Shown here in pieces: positions 7,545-15,761 of a stretch of DNA of 44,206 nt. The notes beneath the pieces are model-generated. The model had not been told where the DNA came from and made no database searches. It worked only from the letters and a program-made list of their open reading frames with translations. A program made the translations under genes and the position numbers. Positions within the stretch are counted from its first letter, which is position 1, and each line of letters begins with the position of its first letter. The stretch covers positions 1-44,206 of the forward strand of contig JAHYYP010000013.1 of NCBI GenBank assembly GCA_019424905.1, given 5' to 3'. The DNA is from Collinsella sp. (lineage in GTDB: Bacteria > Actinomycetota > Coriobacteriia > Coriobacteriales > Coriobacteriaceae).

Positions 7545-8420
7545 ATGACGGCTGCTGCGGCTGTGGAGCCCACGGAGCTTGAAGAACTCATGAAAGCGCA
7601 GGCCGAGGCCGCGTACGAGCGCGAGGTTGGGGATGCGACTCGCCCCACGGCAGAGGATCTTGCCGCCTCGCCGACGCGCATCGACGTCGAGGGCCTCGAC
7701 CTGTTCTATGGCGACCATCATGCGCTCAAGGACGTGAATATCAAGATCCGCGACAAGCAGATCACCTCGTTTATCGGGCCTTCGGGCTGCGGAAAGTCCA
7801 CGTTGCTGCGCTGCTTTAACCGCATGAACGACGGCATCAAGGATTGCCGCATCGAGGGCAAGATTGCGCTCGATGGTCAAGATATCCTGGGCGATTACGA
7901 CATCTGCCGTTTGCGCCAGCGCGTGGGCATGGTGTTTCAGCGCCCCAACCCGTTTCCCATGAGCATCTACGACAACGTCGCCTACGGTCCTCGCGGCATG
8001 GGAGTGCGCGACCGCGTCGTGCTCGACGAGCTGGTCGAAGACTCCCTGCGACGCGCCGCCCTGTGGGACGAGGTCAAGGACAAGCTCAAAGAATCGGGTC
8101 TGGGTCTTTCGGGCGGCCAGCAGCAGCGTCTGTGCATCGCCCGTGCGCTGGCCGTGCAGCCCGACATTCTGCTGATGGACGAACCGACCTCGGCGCTCGA
8201 CCCCGTATCGACGCTGGTGGTGGAGCAGCTGGCCTGCGAGCTCAAGGAGACCTGCACGCTCGTGGTCGTGACGCACAACATGCAGCAGGCCGCGCGTATT
8301 TCCGATTCGGTCGCGTTCTTTTTGCTGGGTGAGCTGGTGGAGCACGCGCCCACCGCGCAACTCTTCAAGAATCCGACTGATCCGCGCACGGCGGATTATT
8401 TGACGGGCCGTTTTGGCTGA
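7545..8420 (+). CDS. pstB: Phosphate ABC transporter ATP-binding protein PstB
   Basis: Drives high-affinity phosphate import with the PstC/PstA channel and the PstS binding protein. The ABC domain shows Walker A GPSGCGKST near residues 78-86, the PstB-typical PNPFPMSIYDNVAYGPR after the Q loop, signature LSGGQQQR near 188, and Walker B LLMDEPTSALDP near 208. Start ATG 7545 has GGAGG 8 nt upstream; a GTG at 7530 is in frame but lies too close to that site. An N-terminal extension of about 45 residues rich in Ala and Glu precedes the usual start of homology. Odd point: pstS, pstC, pstA and phoU are not next to it; instead it sits between two two-component systems. Confidence 0.93.
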   Translation: MTAAAAVEPTELEELMKAQAEAAYEREVGDATRPTAEDLAASPTRIDVEGLDLFYGDHHALKDVNIKIRDKQITSFIGPSGCGKSTLLRCFNRMNDGIKDCRIEGKIALDGQDILGDYDICRLRQRVGMVFQRPNPFPMSIYDNVAYGPRGMGVRDRVVLDELVEDSLRRAALWDEVKDKLKESGLGLSGGQQQRLCIARALAVQPDILLMDEPTSALDPVSTLVVEQLACELKETCTLVVVTHNMQQAARISDSVAFFLLGELVEHAPTAQLFKNPTDPRTADYLTGRFG

Positions 8421-8448
8421 TACCATCTAGTACAGGCACCTTTAGGGT

Positions 8449-8454
8449 TAAGAT
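8449..8454 (+). promoter_or_regulatory. -10 element of second two-component operon
   Basis: TAAGAT, the same hexamer proposed for the lacZ promoter. Transcription would start near 8461, which argues against the in-frame ATG at 8461 and for the start at 8485. Confidence 0.4.
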
Positions 8455-8484
8455 GCGGTCATGCCGGCCGCAAAGGGGTTCAAC

Positions 8485-9213
8485 ATGATCTATTACGTCG
8501 AGGACGATGACAACATCAGGGATTTGACGGTCTATGCGCTGCGCAAGCAGGGAATCGAGGCCGAGGGCTTTTCGTGCGATGGCGAGTTTAAGGCCGCCGT
8601 GGCGCGACGGGTACCCGATGCTGTCCTGCTCGATATCATGCTGCCCGATACCGATGGCTTGGCGATTATGCGTCGACTGCGTGCCGATCGCCTGACGGCG
8701 ACGGTGCCCATCATGATGCTTACCGCCAAGGATACCGAGCTCGACAAGGTGATGGCGCTCGATGGCGGTGCCGACGATTACCTGACTAAGCCGTTTTCGC
8801 TCATGGAGCTCGCCAGCCGCTGCCGCGCACTGCTGCGTCGCGGCGGCATGGTCAAACAGGCAAGCGATGTGCTCAGCGTGGGCGACATTGTGCTCTCGCC
8901 CAGCCATCGTGAGGTGACTGTTGCCGGCGAGTCGCTTAAGCTCACCCTGCGCGAGTTCGACCTGCTCGAGTACCTCATGCGCAAGCCCGGCGTGGTCTTT
9001 ACCCGCGAGTCGTTGCTGCAGAGCGTGTGGGGCTGGGACTTCGACGGCGGTTCGCGCACCGTTGACGTGCACGTGCAGACGCTTCGCCAAAAACTGGGCG
9101 AGCATGCCAGCGCCATCGAGACCGTGCGCGGCGTGGGCTACCGCTTGGCCGAGCCTTCTGCCGGTGATGGTGCCGAAGGTGACGACACCGCGGCCACCGC
9201 ATCGGAGGAGTAA
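8485..9213 (+). CDS. phoB: OmpR-family response regulator (PhoB-like)
   Basis: A 242-residue phosphate-type response regulator. The receiver domain has EDDDN near residues 6-10, phospho-acceptor Asp50 in LLDIMLPD, MLTAKD, and Lys in LTKPFS. The winged-helix domain contains LTLREFDLLEYLMRKPG and RTVDVHVQTLRQKLG, matching the PhoB/PhoP class. ATG 8485 is chosen because AAGGGG lies 6 nt upstream and a -10 sits at 8449-8454; ATG 8461 would be nearly leaderless. The C-terminus has a short acidic Ala/Thr tail. The kinase follows after 3 bp. Assignment to phosphate control is inferred from adjacency to pstB and from the family. Confidence 0.88.
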   Translation: MIYYVEDDDNIRDLTVYALRKQGIEAEGFSCDGEFKAAVARRVPDAVLLDIMLPDTDGLAIMRRLRADRLTATVPIMMLTAKDTELDKVMALDGGADDYLTKPFSLMELASRCRALLRRGGMVKQASDVLSVGDIVLSPSHREVTVAGESLKLTLREFDLLEYLMRKPGVVFTRESLLQSVWGWDFDGGSRTVDVHVQTLRQKLGEHASAIETVRGVGYRLAEPSAGDGAEGDDTAATASEE

Positions 9214-9216
9214 CCC

Positions 9217-10641
9217 GTGGTCTTCGCCCCCCAGGGAAAACATACGCTGTCGCACCGCGTTTTTGTGACGATCTTTGTCTGCGCCATGGCGGTTATCGTG
9301 GCGTTTACGGTGCTGGGTGCGTTCTTTGTGCAAAACACCTTGGCGGATGCCACGAGTGCCAATCTGGCGCAGGAAACCGAGCTCATTGCTGCCGCCCTCG
9401 ACGAGCAGCAGGAGCCCATCCCGTTCTTGCGTAGCCTCGATCGAGAGGACTTGCGCATCACGCTGATTAACAAGGATGGATCGGTTGCCTACGACAACGA
9501 GGCGTCGCCTTCCACACTGCCCAACCATGGCGATCGCCCCGAGGTCATCGAGGCCTTTGAGAGTGGTTCGGGTTCCGCGGAGCGCGCAAGCTCTACGCTC
9601 GACGAGATTATGCTGTATCGCGCCGTCGCCCTTGATAACGGCCAGGTTGTCCGCTTGGCGCAGGCCCAGCCTGGCGTTGCGGCGATTTTGCTGTCGATGG
9701 TGGCGCCGATGCTGCTTATCGCAGCAGCGGGTGCGGTACTCTCGTTTTTTATGGCGCGCCGCGAGTCCCGTGCCATCATCGCGCCTTTGCAAGAGGTGGA
9801 TTTGGACCACCCACGCCGTAGCTATGAGCACGCCTATGCCGAGATGGTCCCCATGCTTGAGCGTATTGAGTCGCAGCGCCAGGAGCTCAAGCGCCAAATG
9901 GCGGTGCTGGCGGACAACGACCGTATGCGCCGCGAGTTCACGGCGAATATCACCCATGAGCTCAAGACGCCGCTTACGGCGATTTCGGGCTATGCCGAGC
10001 TCATCGCAAACGGCATGGTCGAGGGCGAGGGCGACCTGCGCAACTTTGGCGGTCGCATCTATCGTGAGGCGGGCCGCTTGGCAGCGCTTGTCAACGATAT
10101 CCTTACGCTGTCTAACTTGGACGAGGCCGAGCGTGCAGCTGAGGGCGAGGCGGTGCCCATTGGGTCCACGGAGCCTATTGAGCTCTCACGTGCCATCTAC
10201 GCGGTCGAGCAGCGTCTTGAACAGGTCGCCCGTCAGGCGAATGTGACGATAAGTCATGAGACCAAGCCTGTGGTCATCGAGGGCGTGTCGCGCTTGCTTG
10301 ACGAGCTCATCTATAATCTGGCAAGCAACGCCATCCGCTACAATCGACCCGGCGGTACGGTTACGCTGCAGTGCGGCACCAACGACGAAGGCCATCCGTT
10401 CCTTGCGGTCGCCGACACGGGAATCGGTATCGCGCCTGAAGAACAGGGCAAGGTATTTGAGCGGTTCTATCGCGTGGACAAGAGTAGGTCCAAGGCACGC
10501 GGCGGAACCGGTCTGGGGCTTGCCATTGTCAAGCATGCGGCCCTGTATCATCACGCCACGCTCGATCTGTCGAGCGAGTTGGGCGTGGGAACCACCATTA
10601 CGGTGACGTTTCCCATACAGCAGGACGAGCCATTCGCATAG
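9217..10641 (+). CDS. phoR: Sensor histidine kinase (PhoR-like)
   Basis: A 474-residue membrane kinase paired with the regulator upstream. The GTG start follows the preceding stop by 3 bp, with GGAGG at 9204-9209, so the two are translationally linked. Two membrane helices (about 15-40 and 150-175) flank an extracellular domain of about 110 residues that reads as a PAS/CACHE-like sensor (LRITLINKDGSVAYDNE). A HAMP-like linker follows. The H box is NITHELKTPLTAISGYAEL with His near 247, the N box is LASNAIRYN, and G boxes are DTGIGI and GGTGLGLAIVKHA. A terminator follows 25 bp later. The PhoR name rests on similarity and on the adjacency to pstB. Confidence 0.88.
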   Translation: MVFAPQGKHTLSHRVFVTIFVCAMAVIVAFTVLGAFFVQNTLADATSANLAQETELIAAALDEQQEPIPFLRSLDREDLRITLINKDGSVAYDNEASPSTLPNHGDRPEVIEAFESGSGSAERASSTLDEIMLYRAVALDNGQVVRLAQAQPGVAAILLSMVAPMLLIAAAGAVLSFFMARRESRAIIAPLQEVDLDHPRRSYEHAYAEMVPMLERIESQRQELKRQMAVLADNDRMRREFTANITHELKTPLTAISGYAELIANGMVEGEGDLRNFGGRIYREAGRLAALVNDILTLSNLDEAERAAEGEAVPIGSTEPIELSRAIYAVEQRLEQVARQANVTISHETKPVVIEGVSRLLDELIYNLASNAIRYNRPGGTVTLQCGTNDEGHPFLAVADTGIGIAPEEQGKVFERFYRVDKSRSKARGGTGLGLAIVKHAALYHHATLDLSSELGVGTTITVTFPIQQDEPFA

Positions 10642-10666
10642 CGATATAACATAGATATTGATGCAG

Positions 10667-10705
10667 ACGCCGCATTTGACTTTCGGGTGCGGCGTTGTTG
10701 TGCAA
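10667..10705 (+). terminator. Terminator of phoBR-like operon
   Basis: ACGCCGCA (10667-10674) pairs with TGCGGCGT (10688-10695) across a 13-nt loop, followed by a T-rich tail. Confidence 0.75.
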
Positions 10706-10727
10706 TTTTACGATTGCTTCCGACATT

Positions 10728-10755
10728 TTTACAGGAGAGCCTGTTTCTTATGTAT
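10728..10755 (+). promoter_or_regulatory. Possible promoter and small dyad upstream of yveK
   Basis: TTTACA (10728-10733) with TGTATA 17 bp downstream could form a promoter. The dyad ACAGG-AGAG-CCTGT overlaps the -35. The rest of 10706-10836 shows no gene. Confidence 0.3.
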
Positions 10756-10836
10756 AGAGTTTGGTCTCGGTAAAAAGATGCGATAACATACGGACAGTTT
10801 TGTCAATCCGAACTGGGGAAATGAAAGGCAAGCTGC

Positions 10837-11493
10837 ATGACCCTTCTCGAACTGTTCCAGCTGCTGAAGAAGCACCTTCAGCTGGTCATCACCCTTCCGG
10901 TGGTCTGCGCGATCGCCATGGGCATCGTGTCCTTCGTTGCGATGGACAACACCTATACCGCGACGACGAGCATGTACATTCTCGCCAAGACCGACGATAG
11001 CGGTCAGATGAGCTACAACGATCTCTCGGCGAGTCAGATGCTTTCCAACGATATCGCCACGCTGCTGGATAGCGATAGCGTTAAGAGCGGCGCAGCCAAT
11101 GAACTGGGCCTCACCGATCTGGATGACTACAAGGTGTCTGTTTCCTCCGAGACCACCACGCGTGTCATTACGCTTTCGGTTACCGGCACCGATGCCAAGG
11201 AGACGGCTAAGGTCGCAAAGGCCATGGCCAGCTCGGTGAGTACGGTCGCTCAGAACGTCGGCGCTGCCCAGAGCATCAACGTTATCGACGAGGCTAAGAC
11301 CCCCGAAGCCCCCAGCGGTCCCAAGCGTATGCTGTACGTTGCTGTCGCGTTCCTCGCCGGTATCTTTATCGCAGTCGCCTATGTCGTTTTGGCAGACATG
11401 CTCAATACCCGCATCCGCGGTGCCGAAGAGGCAGAAGAGCTCCTGGGCATTCCCGTTGTTGGCCGAATTCCGGCTATGAAAGGTGGTAAATAG
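10837..11493 (+). CDS. yveK: Polysaccharide co-polymerase / BY-kinase activator (YveK, CpsC, Wzz family)
   Basis: A 218-residue membrane protein that activates the tyrosine kinase encoded next and sets chain length in capsule or exopolysaccharide export. It has an N-terminal helix (about 15-37), an extracellular domain (about 38-165) and a second helix (about 166-188). A cytoplasmic tail includes RGAEEAEELLGIPVVGRIP, the usual Wzz-type junction that contacts the kinase. The start ATG 10837 has AAAGGC upstream. It ends 2 bp before the kinase gene. The split arrangement, activator and kinase as separate proteins, is the Gram-positive form. Confidence 0.9.
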   Translation: MTLLELFQLLKKHLQLVITLPVVCAIAMGIVSFVAMDNTYTATTSMYILAKTDDSGQMSYNDLSASQMLSNDIATLLDSDSVKSGAANELGLTDLDDYKVSVSSETTTRVITLSVTGTDAKETAKVAKAMASSVSTVAQNVGAAQSINVIDEAKTPEAPSGPKRMLYVAVAFLAGIFIAVAYVVLADMLNTRIRGAEEAEELLGIPVVGRIPAMKGGK

Positions 11494-11495
11494 GC

Positions 11496-12233
11496 ATGGC
11501 TAAGGCAAAGAACACCGATAAGCTCGTTGTACAGAATGCCGCCAAGACCCTTCTGGCCAACATCCGCTTTGCGAGCGTGGACGACCCCATTCGCTCCATT
11601 ACTGTCACGTCCTCGATTCCCAACGAGGGCAAGTCTACGGTTTCCATCAACCTTGCCCAGGCTATCGCCACGAGCGGCAAGTCCGTGCTCCTGGTCGAGG
11701 CCGATATGCGCCGCAGGTCCCTTTCCGATATGCTCGGCGTTCGTTCGCGCGGCGGACTCTATGCGGTCCTTTCCGAGCAGATCTCCATTGACCAGGCAAT
11801 TGTCGAGACGGGTCAGAAGAACTTCTACTTCCTCGATGCCGAGCCGCACATTCCCAATCCTGCTGACATCATCGTCTCTCACCGCTTTGCCAAGCTGGTA
11901 AAGGCACTGTCCGCCAAGTTTCAGTACGTCATCTTTGATGCTCCCCCGGTCGGCACCTTCATCGATGCTGCCGAGATCGCAAGTCTGACCGACGGCACGC
12001 TGTTCGTGGTGCGCGAGGACTTCACCAAGCGCGAGGAGGCACTCAACGCTATCGGCCAGCTTAAGAAGTCCGAAAAGGTCAAGCTCATCGGTACCGTTAT
12101 GAACTACTGCGAGACCGAGACCAGCGAGTACTACTACTCCTACTACACCAAGGACGGTAAGAAGGTGAAGAAGGGCTCCGACGATCAGGGGACTTCCAAA
12201 AAGGGCATCTTCACCAACCGAGCAAACGTTTAG
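11496..12233 (+). CDS. ywqD: Bacterial tyrosine kinase (CpsD/YwqD/CapB family)
   Basis: A 245-residue cytoplasmic P-loop kinase that autophosphorylates on a C-terminal tyrosine cluster and regulates polysaccharide export. Walker A is SSIPNEGKSTVS near residues 39-50, Walker A' is VLLVEADMRRRS, and Walker B is VIFDAPPVGTFIDA. The C-terminal cluster SEYYYSYYT at about 209-217 is the expected autophosphorylation tail; a Lys-rich stretch of about 30 residues follows it, which is less usual. It lies between its activator (2 bp gap) and phosphatase (17 bp gap). No glycosyltransferase, flippase or polymerase genes follow, so the substrates lie elsewhere. Confidence 0.92.
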   Translation: MAKAKNTDKLVVQNAAKTLLANIRFASVDDPIRSITVTSSIPNEGKSTVSINLAQAIATSGKSVLLVEADMRRRSLSDMLGVRSRGGLYAVLSEQISIDQAIVETGQKNFYFLDAEPHIPNPADIIVSHRFAKLVKALSAKFQYVIFDAPPVGTFIDAAEIASLTDGTLFVVREDFTKREEALNAIGQLKKSEKVKLIGTVMNYCETETSEYYYSYYTKDGKKVKKGSDDQGTSKKGIFTNRANV

Positions 12234-12250
12234 TTGATTAAGGCTGACCT

Positions 12251-12901
12251 ATGCGTGACATTCATTGCCATATCTTGCCGGGTGTAGACGACGGCGCCGC
12301 CGATCTCGATGAGAGCTTGGCGATGCTCGAGGCTGCCAAGCGGGCCGGTGTAACCAGAATCGTTTGCACTCCTCACTGCCGTGATCCCTATTTTGATTAC
12401 GACAAGATGTGGGATGCCTTTGAGCTGCTGCGTGATAACGCTGACGGTTTTCCGCTCCAGATGGGCTTCGAGGTCAACCATCGAAAGCTCGTTGAGCTTG
12501 GTATCGATGCCGCGGAGCACTTGCATTTCGATGGGACCAACGAGTTTCTGCTCGAGCTTTCGACGCATGCCGATGCGTATGCGTTTAGAGAGTACGAGAA
12601 CACGATTTACGATTTGCAGTGCCGTGGCTACCAGGTGATCATCGCTCATCCTGAGCGCTATCGTGCGGTTCAAAAGGATGTAAGCGTGGCGGAGCGTCTG
12701 GTCGATATGGGCTGCAAGCTGCAGGCTTCGGCGGACTTTATTGCCGGCGGTCGCTTTGGTCGCGAGAAAAAGCCGGCACAGCGCCTGTTCGATCAGAACC
12801 TGTACAGCTTCATCGCGAGCGATGCCCATAACGTGGGTCATTACGACTGCCTGGCGAAGGCTCGCGCGAAGTTTAGCGTGCGCGGAGCTCATTTTCGCTA
12901 A
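12251..12901 (+). CDS. ywqE: PHP-family tyrosine phosphatase (CpsB/YwqE)
   Basis: A manganese-dependent protein tyrosine phosphatase that reverses BY-kinase phosphorylation. It starts with the PHP metal motif DIHCHILPGVDDGA, then CTPHCRDPYF, GFEVNH, IIAHPERYR and finally IASDAHNVGHYD; these are the metal-binding His and Asp residues of the family. At 216 residues it is slightly shorter than B. subtilis YwqE, ending soon after the last motif. AAGG lies upstream of ATG 12251. It completes the activator, kinase and phosphatase module. Confidence 0.92.
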   Translation: MRDIHCHILPGVDDGAADLDESLAMLEAAKRAGVTRIVCTPHCRDPYFDYDKMWDAFELLRDNADGFPLQMGFEVNHRKLVELGIDAAEHLHFDGTNEFLLELSTHADAYAFREYENTIYDLQCRGYQVIIAHPERYRAVQKDVSVAERLVDMGCKLQASADFIAGGRFGREKKPAQRLFDQNLYSFIASDAHNVGHYDCLAKARAKFSVRGAHFR

Positions 12902-12940
12902 TATCTGTCCCTAACGTTCGCATTGAATGAAAGGGCAGCC

Positions 12941-13441
12941 ATGGATATCCAACTTAAGACGGGATGCTTTGATGACGCGGCGTTGGTGCGCCGCGTCGTT
13001 TTTATGGACGAGCAGGGCTACGAGAATGAGTTCGACGCTATCGACGAGGATCAGAACTGCATTCATGTGACGCTCTATGTAGACGGCGAGCTTGCCGGTT
13101 GCTCGCGCGTGTTTCCCGAGGAGCTTGAGCGCGTGGCTGACGCAGAGGCCCCGGTGTTGCCGGCATGCGACATGGACGAAGGCGTTGCGGCGGGGGAGGC
13201 CTACATTATGGGGCGCGTCGCCGTGCTGCCGGCTATGCGTCGTCGCGGACTGGCGAGTGCGATCGTCGAGGCCAGTGCTTCGTGTGCACGCGATGCCGGC
13301 GCTAAGCTTATTAAGCTGCATGCGCAGGAATACGTGTTGCCGCTCTATGCAAAGGCGGGCTACACGCAAATTGCCCCGGTAGATTACGAAGACGAGGGCC
13401 AGCCCCATGTCTGGATGGCCAAGCGCGTAGATGGCAGATAG
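12941..13441 (+). CDS. GNAT-family N-acetyltransferase (ElaA/YjcF-like)
   Basis: A 166-residue cytosolic acetyltransferase. The acetyl-CoA binding region is YIMGRVAVLPAMRRRGLASAIVEA, with the R-x-x-G-x-A loop, near residues 90-113. N-terminal VRRVVFMDEQGYENEFDAIDEDQNCIHV matches the VF--EQ--E-E-D--D motif of the ElaA/YjcF group, whose substrates are mostly unknown. I start at ATG 12941 with AAAGGG 6 nt upstream; a TTG at 12923 is in frame but lacks a site. It may be read with ywqE (gap about 40 bp), but no functional link is evident. Confidence 0.88.
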   Translation: MDIQLKTGCFDDAALVRRVVFMDEQGYENEFDAIDEDQNCIHVTLYVDGELAGCSRVFPEELERVADAEAPVLPACDMDEGVAAGEAYIMGRVAVLPAMRRRGLASAIVEASASCARDAGAKLIKLHAQEYVLPLYAKAGYTQIAPVDYEDEGQPHVWMAKRVDGR

Positions 13442-13484
13442 GGACGTTCCTTTTCTGCCGGCAGCTGGGGACACTCCTTGGCAA

Positions 13485-13514
13485 TTGACGCATTGGAGCG
13501 CTCGGACATACAGT
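13485..13514 (+). promoter_or_regulatory. Candidate htpG promoter
   Basis: TTGACG (13485-13490) and TACAGT (13509-13514), 18-bp spacer. A second possible -10, TATAAA, lies at 13552-13557. CATAC/GTATG arms at 13507-13511 and 13526-13530 overlap the first -10. No CIRCE or HAIR heat-shock operator was recognised. Confidence 0.4.
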
Positions 13515-13588
13515 TTTTCGATTCCGTATGTATATATGCGCGCTATTGGGTTATAAAATCTAAGTCTGAACATAGCAGGTCTGCGATG

Positions 13589-13613
13589 CGGCTCGGGCAA
13601 CCGGGCCGTTTTT
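13589..13613 (+). terminator. Terminator-like hairpin in the htpG leader (possible attenuator)
   Basis: CGGCTCGG (13589-13596), GCAA tetraloop (13597-13600) and CCGGGCCG (13601-13608) form an 8-bp stem with one U-G pair, followed by TTTTT. It lies 30 nt before the htpG ATG and downstream of both candidate promoters, so it would stop transcription before the gene unless bypassed. The alternative is a simple terminator for the upstream gene, with an unseen promoter squeezed between it and htpG. Confidence 0.7.
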
Positions 13614-13643
13614 GCGGACGGGGGTAGCGCGAAAGGACTGCAC

Positions 13644-15668
13644 ATGCGTCAATTTAAGACCGAGAGCAAAAAACTGCTCGACCTCATGATCAACTCCATC
13701 TACACCAATAAGGAAATCTTCCTGCGCGAGCTTATCTCTAACGCGAGCGACGCCGTCGACAAGCTCAACTTTAAGAGCCTGCAGGATCCGAGCGTCAAGA
13801 TCAACCAGGGCGACCTGGCCATTCGCGTCTCCTTTGATAAAGACGCCCGCACCATTACCATCTCGGATAACGGCATTGGCATGACCGCCGAGGAGCTCGA
13901 GCGCAATCTGGGCACCATCGCCCATTCCGGCTCCGAGGAGTTTAAGACCGAGAACGCCGAGCAGCAGGGCTCCGATGTCGACATCATCGGCCAGTTTGGC
14001 GTGGGCTTCTACTCTGCCTTTATGGTTGCCAGCCATGTGAAGGTCGTCAGCCGCGCCTATGGCGAGGATGTCGCCCATGTGTGGGAATCCGACGGTCTTG
14101 AGGGCTACACCATCGAGGACGGTGAGCGCGCCGAGCACGGTACCGATGTCATCCTGACGCTGCGCGAGAACGAGAAGCTCGATGCCGACGGCGAGGCCGA
14201 GACCTACGATCGCTTCCTGACCGAGTGGGGTCTCAAGAGCCTGATTCAGCAGTACAGCAACTATGTGCGCTACCCGATTCAGATGATGGTGTCCAAGAGC
14301 CGCCAGAAACCCAAGCCCGAGGACGCCGGCGACGATTACAAGCCCGAGTACGAGGACTATCAGGAGCTCGAGACCGTCAATTCCATGACACCGATCTGGA
14401 AGAAGCGCAGCTCCGATGTCGAGCAGAAGGACTACGACGAGTTCTACAAGTCCACGTTCCACGACTTTGACGATCCTGCGCGCACCATCAGCTTCCACGC
14501 CGAGGGCACGCTCGAGTATGACGCCCTGCTGTTTGTGCCGGGACGCGCGCCGTTCGATCTGTACAGCAAGGACTACGAGAAGGGTCTGGCGCTCTACAGC
14601 TCCAACGTCCTGATCATGGAGAAGTGCGACGACCTGCTGCCCGACTACTACAACTTTGTGCGCGGCGTCGTGGATTCCGCCGACGTGTCGCTCAATATTT
14701 CGCGTGAGACGCTGCAGCAGAACCGTCAGCTCAAGGCCATCGCCAAGCGTGTGGAAAAGAAGATTACCGCCGACCTTGAGGATATGCGTGACAACGACCG
14801 CGAGGCCTACGAGAAGTTCTTTGAGAACTTTGGCCGCGGTCTTAAGTACGGCATCTACTCGAGCTATGGCATGAAGGCCGATGAGCTCGCCGACCTGTTG
14901 CTGTTCTGGTCTGCCAAGGAGCAGAAGATGATTACCCTGGCCGAGTATGCCAAGGGCATGCCCGAGGATCAGAAGGCCATCTACTACGCCGCCGGCGACT
15001 CGCGTGAGCGCTTGGCCAAGATGCCCGTGGTAAAGGGCGTGCTCGACCGCGGCTATGACGTGCTGCTGCTGACGCAGGATGTGGATGAGTTCACGTTCCA
15101 GGCTATGCGTGAGTACGTTGCCGCCGATATGCCCAAGATCTACGAGGACGATGCCGCCCGCGAGGCTGCCGAGAAGGCCGTGGCCGATGGTGCCGAGCCC
15201 GAGGTTGAGGATCGTCACCTGGAGCTCAAGAACGTCGCAACCGGTGATCTTGACCTGGCGACCGAGGACGAGAAAAAGGAGGCCGAGGACGCCACCAAGG
15301 AGAACGAGGACCTCTTTAACGCCATGAAGGAGGCGCTCGACGACAAGGTCGAGAAGGTCGCCGTCTCTGCGCGCCTGACCGATGCTCCCGCGTGCATCAC
15401 CACCGAGGGCCCGCTTTCGCTCGAGATGGAGAAGGTGCTCCAGAAGGGTCCCGAGGGCGCGCCCGACGGTATGCCCAAGAGCCAGCGCGTGCTCGAGCTC
15501 AACGCCAAGCACCCGGTCTTTTCCAAGCTCGTCGCCGCTCAGAAGGCGGGCGACGCCGACAAGATCAAGCAGTACTCCGGTTTGCTCTATGACCAGGCCC
15601 TGCTGGTCGAGGGCATTCTGCCCGAGGACCCCGTTGCCTTCGCAGCAGCTGTTTGCAACTTGATGTAG
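13644..15668 (+). CDS. htpG: Molecular chaperone HtpG (Hsp90)
   Basis: A 674-residue ATP-dependent cytosolic chaperone. The GHKL ATPase domain occupies about residues 1-220 with ELISNASDAVDKL, DNGIGMTAEEL, the lid segment GTIAHSGSEEF and GQFGVGFYSAFMV. The middle domain follows (LFVPGRAPFDLY, GVVDSADVSLNISRE, with the conserved catalytic-loop Arg in SREtlQ) and then a C-terminal dimerisation domain. The length is about 40-50 residues more than E. coli HtpG; the extra is partly an acidic stretch near residues 525-555 (DLATEDEKKEAEDATKENED). GAAAGGA precedes ATG 13644. It has its own leader with a terminator-like hairpin. Confidence 0.97.
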   Translation: MRQFKTESKKLLDLMINSIYTNKEIFLRELISNASDAVDKLNFKSLQDPSVKINQGDLAIRVSFDKDARTITISDNGIGMTAEELERNLGTIAHSGSEEFKTENAEQQGSDVDIIGQFGVGFYSAFMVASHVKVVSRAYGEDVAHVWESDGLEGYTIEDGERAEHGTDVILTLRENEKLDADGEAETYDRFLTEWGLKSLIQQYSNYVRYPIQMMVSKSRQKPKPEDAGDDYKPEYEDYQELETVNSMTPIWKKRSSDVEQKDYDEFYKSTFHDFDDPARTISFHAEGTLEYDALLFVPGRAPFDLYSKDYEKGLALYSSNVLIMEKCDDLLPDYYNFVRGVVDSADVSLNISRETLQQNRQLKAIAKRVEKKITADLEDMRDNDREAYEKFFENFGRGLKYGIYSSYGMKADELADLLLFWSAKEQKMITLAEYAKGMPEDQKAIYYAAGDSRERLAKMPVVKGVLDRGYDVLLLTQDVDEFTFQAMREYVAADMPKIYEDDAAREAAEKAVADGAEPEVEDRHLELKNVATGDLDLATEDEKKEAEDATKENEDLFNAMKEALDDKVEKVAVSARLTDAPACITTEGPLSLEMEKVLQKGPEGAPDGMPKSQRVLELNAKHPVFSKLVAAQKAGDADKIKQYSGLLYDQALLVEGILPEDPVAFAAAVCNLM

Positions 15669-15676
15669 TTAGGTAT

Positions 15677-15702
15677 TTACGCGGTTTTACCAAACCGCGT
15701 AA
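15677..15702 (+). terminator. Hairpin after htpG
   Basis: TTACGCGGTTT (15677-15687), TACC loop, AAACCGCGTAA (15692-15702): perfect 11-bp stem starting 9 nt after the stop. There is no T-run, so intrinsic termination is uncertain. Confidence 0.5.
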
Positions 15703-15723
15703 CGGCTCGACGCTGCCCTCAGT

Positions 15724-15747
15724 TCCGCCGTTCTAACGAACGGCGGA
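15724..15747. repeat. Second intergenic hairpin after htpG
   Basis: TCCGCCGTTC, TAAC loop, GAACGGCGGA: perfect 10-bp stem. The direct repeat TCGACGCTGC flanks it (near 15707 and 15752). Confidence 0.6.
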
Positions 15748-15761
15748 CCAGTCGACGCTGC

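Noticed and set aside
13441..13643. CIRCE or HAIR heat-shock operator before htpG
   Set aside because: Neither the TTAGCACTC/GAGTGCTAA nor the CTTGAGT/ACTCAAG arms are present.
13560..15512. 650-codon open frame opposite htpG
   Set aside because: Same artefact; low-complexity Leu/Val/Gly product, no start site, and HtpG motifs on the other strand are unambiguous.
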